Source of the DNA: CAZUCE01 sp964619265
GTDB lineage: Bacteria > Planctomycetota > UBA1135 > GCA-002686595
Assembly: GCA_964619265.1 (NCBI GenBank)
Contig: CAZUCE010000021.1
Span: 4,208-68,207 of the forward strand
Length of the DNA: 64,000 nt
Direction: 5' to 3'
Under the pieces are notes generated by a model. It had not been told where the DNA came from, made no database searches, and saw only the letters and a program-made list of their open reading frames with translations. Shown in pieces: positions 24,812 through 34,816 of the stretch. The position numbers and the translations under genes were made by a program. Position 1 is the first letter of the stretch. Every line of letters starts with the position of its first letter.

Positions 24812-27800
24812 ATGCGCATCCCTTCTGTCCTCGGTGTCTTGGTTCTTGCGGCGACGCAAGCCCAGAGTCTTTCCCCGGTCGCCTTCGCCCAACAAGCGGA
24901 TCGAACCGCGATTCGGCTGCCCCGCGACCCGGCCCTTTCGCCGGATGGGAAGAGCCTTGCGTTCGCCTGGCAGGGCGACCTGTGGACCGCACCCATCGAG
25001 GGCGGCGACGCGACGCGCCTCACGGTACACCCCTCGAACGACAGTCAACCCCAGTTCCACCCCAGCGGCGAGCTCCTTTACTTCCGCAGCAACCGGGACG
25101 GAGGGAATCAGATCTTCTCGATCGGGCTTGCGGGCGGCCCGGCGACGCAAATCACCTTCGATTCGAGCGCCAAGTCGCTGCTGCACGTCACGGCGGACGG
25201 GAACAGCCTGGTTCTGCGGCAGTCCACCGATCGCGGCTGGCACTACTCCGAACGCGACCGGATCTTCCTGCTCGACCTCGCGGGCGAGCAGCCCCGGCGC
25301 ATGCTGTTCGACGCCGGCGTGCGAGACGGCGCCTTGAGCTCGGACGGAAGCCGGGTGGTCTTCGAACGGGGTCGCTCCGCTTGGAACCGCAAGGGATACC
25401 AGGGCCCGCAGGCCGCGCAGCTTTGGTTGGCTGACCTGGCCGGCGAGCAACCGGAGCTGGGGCGCCTCGACGAGGATCGCGAGAATTTTCAGAACATCGC
25501 GGCCATGAGCCCCATGTTCGATCCAAGCGGCGAGCAGGTGTACTTTCTCAGCGATCCAGACGGCGTGTTCAATGTCTACCGCATGGATCTCGCTTCCGGC
25601 GAGGTCGAACAGGTCAGCGACGTGGGCTCCCTGGACGGCAGCGACGATGGCGTGGCCTTCCCTTCGCTCTCCGCGGATGGAAAGACCATGCTGGTTCGCC
25701 GTCGATTCGACTTGCTGCGCCTGGATACGGACTCGGGGAAGACCGCTCCGATCGAGTTGTTCGCCCTGGGTGATGGCAACTGCAGCCCGCTCGAGCGCGC
25801 GACGGAAGACCGGGCGAGCGCAGTGGCGTTTACCTCCGATGGCAAGCAGCTCGCGTTCGTCGCGGGCAGCGACGTGTGGATCATGGACCGCATCCTCAAA
25901 GAGCCGGTCCGGGTCACCCACGACGCCCATGTGGAGACTAGCCTGGTCTTCAGCGACGACGATACGCGCCTGTTCTTCGTGAGCGACGCCGGCGGGGAGG
26001 TCGACATCTGGGAAGCCACGAACGACCGCGAAGACGGCATTTGGTGGCTCGCTGAAGAGTTCGCGTTGCGTCAGGTCACCAACGATCCGGAAGCTGAGGG
26101 ACAATTGAAGAGCAGCCCGACGGGCTCGCATCTCGCGTTCACCAAGGGCACCGACCTGTTCGCGATGGACGCGGACGGTAGCGACCATCGCCTGGTGGCG
26201 GACCTGTGGTCCCAGCCGGATTTCGACTGGTCGCCGGACGGTCATTGGATCGCCTTCGCGACTCAAGACGACAATTACAACAGCGACGTCTATGTCGTCC
26301 CGCTGGACGGCACGCGCGAGGCGTTCAACATCTCTCGCCACCCCGACCGGGACAGCGGCCCGCGCTGGTCCGGCGACGGCAAGTGGCTCGCCTGGGTCGG
26401 CCGCCGCGACGGGGAGGAAGCCGACATCTACTACGTCGAGCTCGCCAAGGCCACCGACGAGGCCACCGAGCGCGATGAACTCCTCGAGCAGGCGCTCGAG
26501 GCGATGAAGGACAAGAAGTCGAAGGGCGGCAAGTCCGGAGGCAAGGGGAACAAGGAGACCAAGGAAAAGCCTGTGCCGGAAGCGGAGAGCCAAGCCGCCA
26601 CGGAAGAAGCGGACGACACCGAGCAGACCGAGTCGAAGGAGGAGCCCGAAGAAGACCTCGTTCAGATTGACTTCGACGGACTCACCGACCGCATCGGACG
26701 CATCCGCAACTCGGACAGTTTTGAGTCGAGCCTGATCTGGTTCGGCGACGGTTCGCGCCTTGGGTTCTCGGCCACGGTCGACGCAAAGCGCGGGTTCTAC
26801 ACCGTCGACTTTCCCCGTCCGCAGAGGCCGGAACGCCTCACCGAGGCGCCCCTGTCCGCCAACCGCTGGCTGAGTGGCTCAAAAGAGTTCGTCGGTCACA
26901 CCGGCGGGGTCCCGGCCTCGATGAGCTCCAAGGGCGACACCAAACGCTTCGAGTTCAACGTACGCCTCGTCCGCGATTGGCGTGCTATCCGGCAGATCGC
27001 TTTCGATCAGGCTTGGCGCAACATGCGTGACCGCTTCTACGACGAGGCGTTCAACAACCGCGACTGGGAGCAGATTCGCGTCAAGTATCGGGATGTGGCG
27101 GCCCAGGCCCTGGGGGCCGAGGAGTTCAGCGAACTCTGCAATTTGATGCTGGGCGAGCTCAACGCCTCCCACATGGGTCATCGCCCGGGCAGCGATCCGC
27201 TGCCCCAGTTCGACGCCCAAAATGAGTGGTCGCCCACGACGGTTCACCTGGGCCTGCGCTTCGACCCAAGCAGCCCAGGACCCGGCCTGCTGGTCGAATC
27301 GGTCATCCCCGGAAGCCCCTGCGACCGAGAGCGCTCCTTCGTCGAGGCAGGTGAAACGCTGCTGAGCTTCGACGGACAACCCGTGGGCCCAGACATCGAT
27401 CTGTACACCGTCATGACCCTGCAGAGGATCCGGGACGTGAACCTGCGCGTTCGCGGAACGAACGGGGAAGAGCGCGAGGTCACGGTCCGGCCCACTCCGA
27501 GCGTGGCCGGCTTGCTGTACGACGAATGGGTCGAGGACGCCCGCGCCCAGGTCGAGGAGCTCTCCGGCGGACAGCTCGGCTACCTCCACATTCGCGGTAT
27601 GAACTTCGCAAGCTTCCGCCAGATGGAAGAAGACCTGTACCACGCCGGCGTCGGTAAGGACGGCCTGATCCTAGACGTTCGGTTCAACGGCGGAGGCAGT
27701 ACAGCCGACCACGTGCTCACCGCGCTCACCCAGCCGATGCACGCGATCACACGTTCCCGCGGCAGCGGGGAAGGCTATCCCCAAGACCGCAAGATCTACG

Positions 27801-28177
27801 CGTCCTGGGACAAGCCGATCGTCCTCATGTGCAACGAGCACTCGTTCTCCAACGCCGAGATCGTGAGTCACGCGGTGAAGCACATCGGTCGCGGCAAGCT
27901 GGTCGGTATGCGCACGGCCGGGGGCGTGATCTCGACCGGCAGCGCCAACTTGGTCGACGGAAGCTCGATCCGAATGCCCACGCGCGGTTGGTACTTGGCC
28001 GGCGATGGCTCGGACATGGAGCTCAACGGCTGCCTGCCCGACCTCGCCCTGTGGAACGAGCCCGATGGCGACGACCGGCAACTCGCGAAAGCCGTCGAGG
28101 TCCTCCTCGAGGACGTCGCGACCGAAGCCGCCAAGCCCAAGGTCAAACTCGTGCCCGCCGCCGAGCTGCGCCGCTAG
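24812..28177 (+). CDS. Secreted tricorn-like S41 protease with PDZ domain
   Basis: 1121 residues from the ATG at 24812, which gives a signal peptide (about 1-27, ending AFAQQ); an upstream ATG at 24755 would add 19 polar residues. Residues about 30-560 are TolB/WD40-like propeller blades (LSPDGKSLAFAWQGDLW, FDPSGEQVYFLSDPDGV, FDWSPDGHWIAFATQDD). A Lys-then-Glu-rich low-complexity linker lies at about 565-615. The tricorn core, a PDZ domain (about 800-900, VHLGLRFDPSSPGPGLLVES) and the S41 catalytic domain follow, with S1011 in NEHSFSNAE. Tricorn enzymes cut peptides and are normally cytoplasmic; the signal peptide implies a periplasmic or surface role here. A strong hairpin terminator follows the stop. 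Confidence 0.9.
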   Translation: MRIPSVLGVLVLAATQAQSLSPVAFAQQADRTAIRLPRDPALSPDGKSLAFAWQGDLWTAPIEGGDATRLTVHPSNDSQPQFHPSGELLYFRSNRDGGNQIFSIGLAGGPATQITFDSSAKSLLHVTADGNSLVLRQSTDRGWHYSERDRIFLLDLAGEQPRRMLFDAGVRDGALSSDGSRVVFERGRSAWNRKGYQGPQAAQLWLADLAGEQPELGRLDEDRENFQNIAAMSPMFDPSGEQVYFLSDPDGVFNVYRMDLASGEVEQVSDVGSLDGSDDGVAFPSLSADGKTMLVRRRFDLLRLDTDSGKTAPIELFALGDGNCSPLERATEDRASAVAFTSDGKQLAFVAGSDVWIMDRILKEPVRVTHDAHVETSLVFSDDDTRLFFVSDAGGEVDIWEATNDREDGIWWLAEEFALRQVTNDPEAEGQLKSSPTGSHLAFTKGTDLFAMDADGSDHRLVADLWSQPDFDWSPDGHWIAFATQDDNYNSDVYVVPLDGTREAFNISRHPDRDSGPRWSGDGKWLAWVGRRDGEEADIYYVELAKATDEATERDELLEQALEAMKDKKSKGGKSGGKGNKETKEKPVPEAESQAATEEADDTEQTESKEEPEEDLVQIDFDGLTDRIGRIRNSDSFESSLIWFGDGSRLGFSATVDAKRGFYTVDFPRPQRPERLTEAPLSANRWLSGSKEFVGHTGGVPASMSSKGDTKRFEFNVRLVRDWRAIRQIAFDQAWRNMRDRFYDEAFNNRDWEQIRVKYRDVAAQALGAEEFSELCNLMLGELNASHMGHRPGSDPLPQFDAQNEWSPTTVHLGLRFDPSSPGPGLLVESVIPGSPCDRERSFVEAGETLLSFDGQPVGPDIDLYTVMTLQRIRDVNLRVRGTNGEEREVTVRPTPSVAGLLYDEWVEDARAQVEELSGGQLGYLHIRGMNFASFRQMEEDLYHAGVGKDGLILDVRFNGGGSTADHVLTALTQPMHAITRSRGSGEGYPQDRKIYASWDKPIVLMCNEHSFSNAEIVSHAVKHIGRGKLVGMRTAGGVISTGSANLVDGSSIRMPTRGWYLAGDGSDMELNGCLPDLALWNEPDGDDRQLAKAVEVLLEDVATEAAKPKVKLVPAAELRR

Positions 28178-28211
28178 GTGACCGGAAACTGACGGCGGAC
28201 TCGGCCACGAA

Positions 28212-28251
28212 AAAGCCCGGAAGGGAGTCGTTAGGCTCCCTTCCGGGCTTT
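28212..28251. terminator. Bidirectional hairpin terminator
   Basis: Perfect 16-bp inverted repeat (28212-28227 with 28236-28251) around an 8-nt loop, rich in G/C in the middle with A-run and T-run flanks (aaaagccc... gggctttc). It lies between the stop of the tricorn-like gene and the stop of the convergent repeat-protein gene, so it can end transcription from both sides. Confidence 0.92.
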
Positions 28252-28269
28252 CAAGTCTCACCCTGATCG

Positions 28270-31200
28270 CTACTCGCCGATCGCAAGTTCCAGAGCGCGC
28301 GTGAGTGTCGCGAAACCGCCGAACGGGCCGTTCAACTCGACCGCGAGACCTTGGAAGTAGATCACCTGATCCACCAGAGCCGGCTGCCCGCCGATCGGCA
28401 GGCCAAACTGGGCAAGCCCGCTTGAGTCCACCGGTCCAAGGGCGATCGGGATGGGGTCGCCGATCAGCGCGGAGCAAATGCCCGCCCCCAAGGGTAGGCG
28501 GTATTCAAGGCCCAGGAACACCGCCGCGAAGCCCCCGGGGAAGGCGTTCTCAATCTCCAGCTCGAACAACCCACCGGTGGTACCGGCGCCGCCCGCCGAG
28601 AGCCGCGGCTCGCCCAAGGTCGCCCCGCAGCCTTCGCCCAGTTCGCGAACGGCAAAGCCGCCCACAGAAGAGAGCGGCAGGGAGGCCACTTCCGCCCCGA
28701 ACTCCGCGGACTGGGCCTCGATCAGAATCCGAGAACCGACGCGAACGGCGTTCAGACCCTGGGGGCTCAGAAGCGAAGACTCTTGACCCGGCTCGAGGTC
28801 AGCCAGGCGCCGGGTGCCGGACGCGGTCCCGTCGGTCACCCAGGGCTCGAGGCCTGCTTCGTCGACGGCGGAGAAGAGCACTCGACCCTGTAGATCCAAC
28901 GCGGTCATCCGAATTCCTCCGGCTGCGTTCGAGTTCAGCGTCGATTGCACCGTCGCCACCAGGTTGGTTCCCCCCGGCGTTCCGTCGGTGCTCCAAATCT
29001 GGAATTGATCCGTCCCCAGAATCCGGCGGCTGAAGATCACACGATCGCCGGCGCTGGCCAAGGTCAGCCCGCCTCCAGCTGCGTTGAGATCGACCAGGCG
29101 AACCGTTCCCTGAGTTGACCCGTCGGTCACCCACAGGTCCTCTTCTTCGCCATCGTCGCCCTCTACCGCAAAGACCACCCGGTCCCCCACCGCTTCGATC
29201 GATCCGGGTCGCACCCCCGGAATCCCAGGGAACGTATTGGCGCTGACCTGCTGCGTCCCGGCGACCGTTCCGTCGGAAACATAGATCCTGAACTTGTAGA
29301 GGAGGCTCCCCGAAGCCGCGAAGTCCGCCCCCCCAAAGAACAGACGATCCCCGGCGCGGGTCAGGTTCGCAACCTGGGACCCACCGGGGCCGGGTACAAC
29401 GTCGATCTGACGTGTGCCGAGTTCCGTTCCGTCCGTAAACCACAGCTCGGTCGCGAACCCCTGTGAGAACCCCGCGAAGGCTAGTTCGTTTCCAAAGGGA
29501 ACGAATGCGGAGACCGGCGCCGGCGAACCGACCGGAAGCAGCGGCTGAGTTCCCTCGGGAGTCCCGTCCGAAACCCATAGACGACCCCCTTGGATCGTCC
29601 CGAGGGGGGGAGGGGGAACGTCGCCGATCAGCAGCTTGCCTCCTATCCGTCCAAGAAAAGTGGGATTCACCACTCCGAGCTCCTGGCTCTCCCCGCTGGA
29701 CACATCCAACACGAAGACCCCCTGGTCGGCGATGTAGGCAGCCCCCTCGCCAAAGTCCAGAAAGTCCTCCGCGTACAGAAGATCCGGGAACTGGAACCCG
29801 CCTAAGAACCCGAGTCCGATGGTCTCGAATTCCTCGAGCAACTCAGTCCCGGCGGGAGTCCCGTCGCTGGAAAACCAAAAGGCATCGGGAGCGTTCGGCT
29901 CTACGGACAGGAACGCTCGATCCTGAATTCGAGCCGCCTCAAACAGGTTGCCTCCAAGCGCCATGGGAACGGCGATTGTCGCGATCGGCTCCCAAACCTG
30001 CGTCGCAACGTCCAAGCGAATCAGGTCCCACGGGGACAAGGGATCGGCGATCACGGGCTCGAGAAATCCGCGCACGGGCCCCTGTGGAGTCACACCGAAG
30101 GAGCCAGACTCCTGAAAAAGGGTTGGGACAATCGGAAGCAGACTGGTCCCCGCAACGGATCCGTCCGTTTGTGCCAGAAGGCTCTGCCCTCCCGAGGGCG
30201 TCTGGAAATACCCCACTCCGTCGCGCTCGCGAAGGCCAAGCTCAAAGGGACTGGGCGACTGAACGCTGAGCGATGAAATCAGCGTGGTCGAATTGGCGAT
30301 TCCGTCCCAGCTACCGAGCCCAAGAGGATCCGGGTAGAGCAGACGATCTCCAACCACGGTCCCCTGTCGAGGTAATCCCAGCACCGGGGTCTGGTGCGTT
30401 CCAGCCAGCGTTCCGTCCGTGCTCGCAAGCTGCGGCCCACCAAGTCCAATCTCGAATCCAGAGAGAAATGCGCGATCGGAAGAAAAGGACATCCCTGCGG
30501 CCTCTCCCCCTGAGGTCGTGAGCAACTGCTGCGTCCCAGCGAGCGTTCCATCCGAAGACCAGAGTCCTGAAATGACGTTGTAGCCGGTGATGGTGAAGAC
30601 CATCCGGCCGCCAACTTCTCCCGCCTGAACAGCAGCGAGGTCCTCCGAGTTGAGGGACCCGAATAGGGAGGTCAGCACCGAAGTTCCAGCTTCCGTTCCA
30701 TCGCTGACCAAGAGGTCGATTCCGGAGGGCGTCTGCCCCCACACGAACAATCGATCGGTCGATGACGCGATCGCGGCCCGGCTGTAGGCGTTGGAAACCT
30801 GAACCTCCTCGAGGGTCCCGGCTAGCGTTCCGTCCGTCCGCCACAAACCCGAAGGGGCCAAAAACCAAGCCTCCCCTTGGAAGTTTGCAAACGCCGGTCC
30901 GAGGCTGCCGCTCAGCACGTCGACCTCCGGCAGAATTTCGCCGCCGAACAAAGAACCGTCACTCACCGCGAGCTGGGAGTCTCCGGAGGAAGCCGGCTTC
31001 GAGTAGAGCAGTCGACCATCGGTCAATTCGAGGACCCGCGAAGCGGCCGGCCGAACCAGGCTGGCTTCCGGTTCGTCCAAGTCGTCGAACAGCTCGGCGG
31101 GTACGTTGGTGCGTGTGGTTCCGTCCAGCGTTCCATCGCTGCGATACACGCGGTCGCCTAGCCGGCACCAGGTGAATAGGTCCAGGTCGACGAAGCTTTG

Positions 31201-31344
31201 GGGCGCTTGGCTAAGTTCGAAGGGGTCCAGCTGGACTGTCCCTGGAATCAAGTCCAGCCACTCGAAATCGGACTGGGAGTAGGAGTAGGCCATCCCTGAA
31301 AGAAACAGCAAGCCGGCCAAGGCGCGAGAGGGGCATTCAAACAT
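28270..31344 (-). CDS. Giant exported protein with about fifteen SDGTxxGT repeats
   Basis: 1024 residues from the ATG at 31344, which opens a signal peptide (about 1-25, LAGLLFLSGMAYSYSQ). The body consists of spaced repeats with the core xxSDGTxxGTxxL (for example RTDGTLAGTLEEV, VSDGTEAGTSVL, SSDGTPAGTELL, FTDGTELGTRQI, VSDGTVAGTQQV), about fifteen in all, one every 45-70 residues. These are the ELWxTDGTxxGT repeats common in PVC and myxobacterial surface proteins, probably propeller blades. The last 120 residues (GCGATLGEPRLSAGG onward) form a separate domain ending near the stop. Function unknown; adhesion or a structural role is plausible. Confidence 0.85.
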   Translation of the reverse strand: MFECPSRALAGLLFLSGMAYSYSQSDFEWLDLIPGTVQLDPFELSQAPQSFVDLDLFTWCRLGDRVYRSDGTLDGTTRTNVPAELFDDLDEPEASLVRPAASRVLELTDGRLLYSKPASSGDSQLAVSDGSLFGGEILPEVDVLSGSLGPAFANFQGEAWFLAPSGLWRTDGTLAGTLEEVQVSNAYSRAAIASSTDRLFVWGQTPSGIDLLVSDGTEAGTSVLTSLFGSLNSEDLAAVQAGEVGGRMVFTITGYNVISGLWSSDGTLAGTQQLLTTSGGEAAGMSFSSDRAFLSGFEIGLGGPQLASTDGTLAGTHQTPVLGLPRQGTVVGDRLLYPDPLGLGSWDGIANSTTLISSLSVQSPSPFELGLRERDGVGYFQTPSGGQSLLAQTDGSVAGTSLLPIVPTLFQESGSFGVTPQGPVRGFLEPVIADPLSPWDLIRLDVATQVWEPIATIAVPMALGGNLFEAARIQDRAFLSVEPNAPDAFWFSSDGTPAGTELLEEFETIGLGFLGGFQFPDLLYAEDFLDFGEGAAYIADQGVFVLDVSSGESQELGVVNPTFLGRIGGKLLIGDVPPPPLGTIQGGRLWVSDGTPEGTQPLLPVGSPAPVSAFVPFGNELAFAGFSQGFATELWFTDGTELGTRQIDVVPGPGGSQVANLTRAGDRLFFGGADFAASGSLLYKFRIYVSDGTVAGTQQVSANTFPGIPGVRPGSIEAVGDRVVFAVEGDDGEEEDLWVTDGSTQGTVRLVDLNAAGGGLTLASAGDRVIFSRRILGTDQFQIWSTDGTPGGTNLVATVQSTLNSNAAGGIRMTALDLQGRVLFSAVDEAGLEPWVTDGTASGTRRLADLEPGQESSLLSPQGLNAVRVGSRILIEAQSAEFGAEVASLPLSSVGGFAVRELGEGCGATLGEPRLSAGGAGTTGGLFELEIENAFPGGFAAVFLGLEYRLPLGAGICSALIGDPIPIALGPVDSSGLAQFGLPIGGQPALVDQVIYFQGLAVELNGPFGGFATLTRALELAIGE

Positions 31345-31687
31345 GTAAGTGCAGAGCAAGGAGAGAGCGCGAGATGCGAAGACGCGCCTCGAACAGGCAA
31401 CGGGCTCTGGGTTGGATCCGCAATCGTCCCTGTCCAAACGCGACACGAGACCTAGCCGACCCAGTTTCCTTGGTTTCACCGAATTCTGGCAGTCTGCCTC
31501 GGCGCCGTTCCGTCCCGAATGAACTCGAAGTTCGACAATTCGAGAGCTCACAAAAGTTCCGAAGAAGCTGCAACGATCACAACCCCTCAACACGCCAGGC
31601 CCGGTCCGGGGTCCGGGGATTCAGCGATTCAAGATCGTCACCCGCCGATCCGGCGCTCCCCCGGCGGGGATCCCTCGCTCGCCCTGG
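31345..31687. other. Intergenic region upstream of the repeat-protein gene, no gene seen
   Basis: 343 bp between two minus-strand genes. Base composition is somewhat less GC-rich than in the flanking genes, as expected for a promoter region. A perfect small palindrome (ggcagtctgcc, 31489-31499) is present. Open frames crossing it show no family similarity. No clear promoter or hairpin terminator for the upstream ATPase gene was recognised. Confidence 0.5.
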
Positions 31688-32518
31688 TCAGTGCTTCGCG
31701 TACTGCTCGTGCTCCGATTCCGCGCCGAGCAGGCAGACGCCTAGCAAATTGCCTCCCATCGCCTCGAGCTGACCACTGGTCTCTTCCACCAGGTGACGCG
31801 GCGTCGCTCCCAGGCGCACGCACAAAACAATGCCATCCGCCGAGGCCCCGATCAGGTGCGGCTCGGTCAGGAGGTGTGCGGGCGGCGCATCGATCAACAC
31901 GTAGTCGTAGCGCTGCTTCAGGTTGTGCCACAGCGTCTTGAGTCGGTCGATGCGAATGATCTTGGTCGGGTTGCTCGGCGCTTCGCCGGCCCCCAAGATA
32001 TCCAGGCCAGGCTCGGCGGTGCGGCGAATGGCGCGATCGAGCCCGAGCTTGCCGGAGAGCACCTCGGCGAAGCCTTGGCGGCGCGGGAGGCCCAAGTAGT
32101 TCTCGAGCGCCGGCTGGCGCATGTCCGCGTCAATCGCGATGACCCGGCTGTGGGGCCGCTCGCAAAACGCGAATGCCAAGTTGATCAGCGAGACCGTTTT
32201 GCCCTCCCCCATCACGGCGCTGGTCAGCATGACCGTGCGCGGGGCCCCGTCGGGGTTCAGGGCCTCAATCGAGCTCCACAGACGCCGGTACTGCTCGGCC
32301 AGAGTCGAACCCGGCTTGGCGCGGACGATGATCTCCTCGCGATCCATCCGCGCGTCAAGCGCCTCGTCCGGATCGGGCGGCTCGAGCGGATCTTGGCTCT
32401 TCGGGGTGTGGCGCAGGATTCCCATCGAAGTCGGTCGGGGCCCGGCGGGCTCCCTTTTGGGGGGGTCGTAAGTCGGAAGGTCCTCGATCGGGAGGACAAC
32501 TCCCGAGCATAGACACAA
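31688..32518 (-). CDS. CpsD/BY-kinase-like P-loop ATPase without tyrosine tail
   Basis: 276 residues, TTG start (an ATG at residue 32 is an alternative). The P-loop AVMGEGKTVSLINLAFA, the Walker A' VIAIDADMRQPALE and the Walker B YDYVLIDAPP are those of bacterial tyrosine kinases (CpsD/CapB/Wzc C-terminal domain) that control exopolysaccharide export. The C-terminus (LLGAESEHEQYAKH) has only one tyrosine where autokinases carry a cluster. No Wzz-like adaptor gene is adjacent, and no other polysaccharide export gene is nearby. It could be a regulator or ParA-like ATPase; kinase activity is uncertain. Confidence 0.8.
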   Translation of the reverse strand: MCLCSGVVLPIEDLPTYDPPKREPAGPRPTSMGILRHTPKSQDPLEPPDPDEALDARMDREEIIVRAKPGSTLAEQYRRLWSSIEALNPDGAPRTVMLTSAVMGEGKTVSLINLAFAFCERPHSRVIAIDADMRQPALENYLGLPRRQGFAEVLSGKLGLDRAIRRTAEPGLDILGAGEAPSNPTKIIRIDRLKTLWHNLKQRYDYVLIDAPPAHLLTEPHLIGASADGIVLCVRLGATPRHLVEETSGQLEAMGGNLLGVCLLGAESEHEQYAKH

Positions 32519-32557
32519 TCGGGAGCCTCCGGGGGGCCTATCGGCTGACGGGGAGCT

Positions 32558-34744
32558 CTAACGATTGGTTCCAGGAACAACTTGTGCTGCCGGGTCCGAT
32601 CGAGGGAACGCGGGCCAGGGATCCTGGGCCTCAAGTCCGGCCGGGAGCGGCCAGAAACCCGAGAGGATGGGGTCGGCCCAGCCGGGTGCCGGCCCCTGAC
32701 TCAGACCGATCAGAATCCCGCGCCGCAGGTCGATAGCGGCCCGGTCGTCGCCCTGGGCCAGGTAGAGCCGATAAGCGTCCGCCAGGGCCGTGACGAGCTC
32801 CGACCGACCTGTTGCTGGCGCCCCCTCGCGTTCGTCCGATAAGACCGCCATCCACCGGCCGAGCAGCTGGGCCTGGGCGTTGTTCGCATGCGCCTGGTAC
32901 CCGACCAGAGCAGCCAGCAGATGGGGCGGAGACTCCGGATCGTTCAGGAGGTCGGGAGCCAAGCGACCGGCTGTGACCGGAGAAGCAGCGCCAACCGCGA
33001 GGGCCAGCAGGTCCAAACGCTCGCGACCTTCCCCCCCGGCCGAAGCGGCGCTCGCTCGCTCGAAGAGCGTCCGAACGGCCTGCAGCTCTCCACCCAGGCG
33101 GCGAGCGACCAGCCCGCGTCGCAGGGTTTCCTCAAGGGCGAGCCAGCTCGACTCATTTTCAGCTGCAGCGGCTAACTCCGTCCCGGCTTGGGTCTCGTCG
33201 ATCGCCAGCAAGAAGGCGCCCCGGCCCGGACCAGGCCACCCGCTCGGCGGCACAAAGCCCGGAGGGAAGAGGACGCGCGCGGCTCGCAGCTGCGCCGCGC
33301 GCAAGAGGGCAGGCTCCGAGCGGCGGAGGTCCGCGAGCAACAGCAGCGGATCGGCGAGCAAGACCGGACGTAGCTCGGCCCCGGTTGACGCGCTCGCGGC
33401 GCGCGCCCGGAGTGCAGCCCGCGCCAGAATCCCGGGGGACCCTGGGTCTTCGAGCAGCCGAACCGCCAAGTCCTCGAGCGCCTCCGAGTGAACTCGCCAC
33501 TCAGCTGCCACAGCCAGTCGCGTCGAACAACGGTTGGGGCGCTCCGGGTCGGCACCTCGCAGCAAGCTCAGCAGCAGGTCCGAGCCCGCGGCATCCCGGC
33601 GAGGAAACCGCATCAATGCGCGCAGCCAACCGTCGGCCCCTTCTAGGTCGCCGCTCTCGGCCAGGTCGTCCGCCCGCGAAAGCAGCTCCAAAACGCCCTC
33701 GGGAGAAACCCACGCGACAGGAACGCGACCGCGTTCGCAGGCGAGCCGCGCACCTTCCAGCGCCGCCCGACCTGAATCGGTTGCTTCCAGCTCACCGAGG
33801 CGAGCGAGCCACTCGATGACTTCGGGCCAACCGGTGGAGGCCAGCGAATTCGCAGCGGCGAAGCGGTCGGTTGCCCCCCCCTCCGCCAACGCGCGGAACC
33901 AACTCCAAAGCGCCTCGCGCGCGGTCTCCTGTCCGGCGAAGGTCGGATCGGTCAAGCGCACAAAAACGGGTCGACGCGGTTCGAGCTCTCGCTCTGGATC
34001 CGCACTCGCCAGATCCAGCTCGAGGCCATAGCGCTTCGCAAGGCCCTCGAGCAGGTCGTCGTAGGTCCCCGAAATCCGCACCGCACCGCGACCCGAACTC
34101 GGCACCAGGTCGCGATCGATGCGCGGGTCCAAGACGACTCCGAACTCGAAATTCGACCCGAACAGCAGCGCTTGAACCGCCGCTCGCGGCCCATCGGCCA
34201 AGTCCACTTCGAAAAACCGCAGGCGCTCGCCCCGGGTCAGTTGTTCGAAGGCGCGCAGAACGCGCTGGCCATCCTCCATGGGCGAGTCGAGCCCTGGAAG
34301 CCAGGCCTCAAGCCGGGCATCAAAAACCGCGCGGGCGGCCTCGCGGGTCCGCGCAGCCGCCTGGCTTTGCGCGGGGGAATCCGGCGACGGGAGCTGATCG
34401 GCCAACCAAGCAAAGGCGAGATCGAGCCCGAACCGGGATCGACCGGCCGCCCCGATCAGCCGCGCCCGCGTCTCCAGGTCCGCTCTGGCGAGCAACTGCG
34501 CGGTGCGGCCGCCGTCGGCCGCCCCGAGCTCGCGGGCGAGCCGCAGCTCTGCCGCCGCTCGGGTGGCTAGATCGGGCGCGCCGAGCTCGCTCAGCCGGGC
34601 TTCCAGGTCCTGGAGGCTGGACGTCGAGGGGCGATTGGGGTGGGACAGGCCCAGGGCCGGCTGGAAACTCGCCGCCAGGAACGAGCCGAGCGCGAGAGGA
34701 AGGCCAATCAGCCGAGTAGCGAGGGAGGTCGACAGGAAGCTCAT
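32558..34744 (-). CDS. Exported alpha-helical repeat protein of unknown function
   Basis: 728 residues with a signal peptide (about 1-30, LPLALGSFLAASFQPALG). The mature protein is almost entirely helical, rich in Ala, Leu, Arg and Glu, with no predicted membrane segment. It resembles HEAT/TPR-like solenoids, but no exact repeat unit was identified. A more strand-rich part near residues 165-250 (VDLADGPRAAVQALLFGSNF, GAVRISGTYDDLLEGLAKRYG) resembles a short DUF4974- or secretin-like module, a weak impression. The ATG at 34744 is chosen for the signal peptide. The gene is divergent from the carboxylase operon across 72 bp. Confidence 0.7.
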   Translation of the reverse strand: MSFLSTSLATRLIGLPLALGSFLAASFQPALGLSHPNRPSTSSLQDLEARLSELGAPDLATRAAAELRLARELGAADGGRTAQLLARADLETRARLIGAAGRSRFGLDLAFAWLADQLPSPDSPAQSQAAARTREAARAVFDARLEAWLPGLDSPMEDGQRVLRAFEQLTRGERLRFFEVDLADGPRAAVQALLFGSNFEFGVVLDPRIDRDLVPSSGRGAVRISGTYDDLLEGLAKRYGLELDLASADPERELEPRRPVFVRLTDPTFAGQETAREALWSWFRALAEGGATDRFAAANSLASTGWPEVIEWLARLGELEATDSGRAALEGARLACERGRVPVAWVSPEGVLELLSRADDLAESGDLEGADGWLRALMRFPRRDAAGSDLLLSLLRGADPERPNRCSTRLAVAAEWRVHSEALEDLAVRLLEDPGSPGILARAALRARAASASTGAELRPVLLADPLLLLADLRRSEPALLRAAQLRAARVLFPPGFVPPSGWPGPGRGAFLLAIDETQAGTELAAAAENESSWLALEETLRRGLVARRLGGELQAVRTLFERASAASAGGEGRERLDLLALAVGAASPVTAGRLAPDLLNDPESPPHLLAALVGYQAHANNAQAQLLGRWMAVLSDEREGAPATGRSELVTALADAYRLYLAQGDDRAAIDLRRGILIGLSQGPAPGWADPILSGFWPLPAGLEAQDPWPAFPRSDPAAQVVPGTNR

Positions 34745-34816
34745 GGAAACGTCGGGGAACGGCAGACGAATGAGCGTACCCCTGGACCCCGGCGGGTAGG
34801 CTCTGCGGATCCCCCC

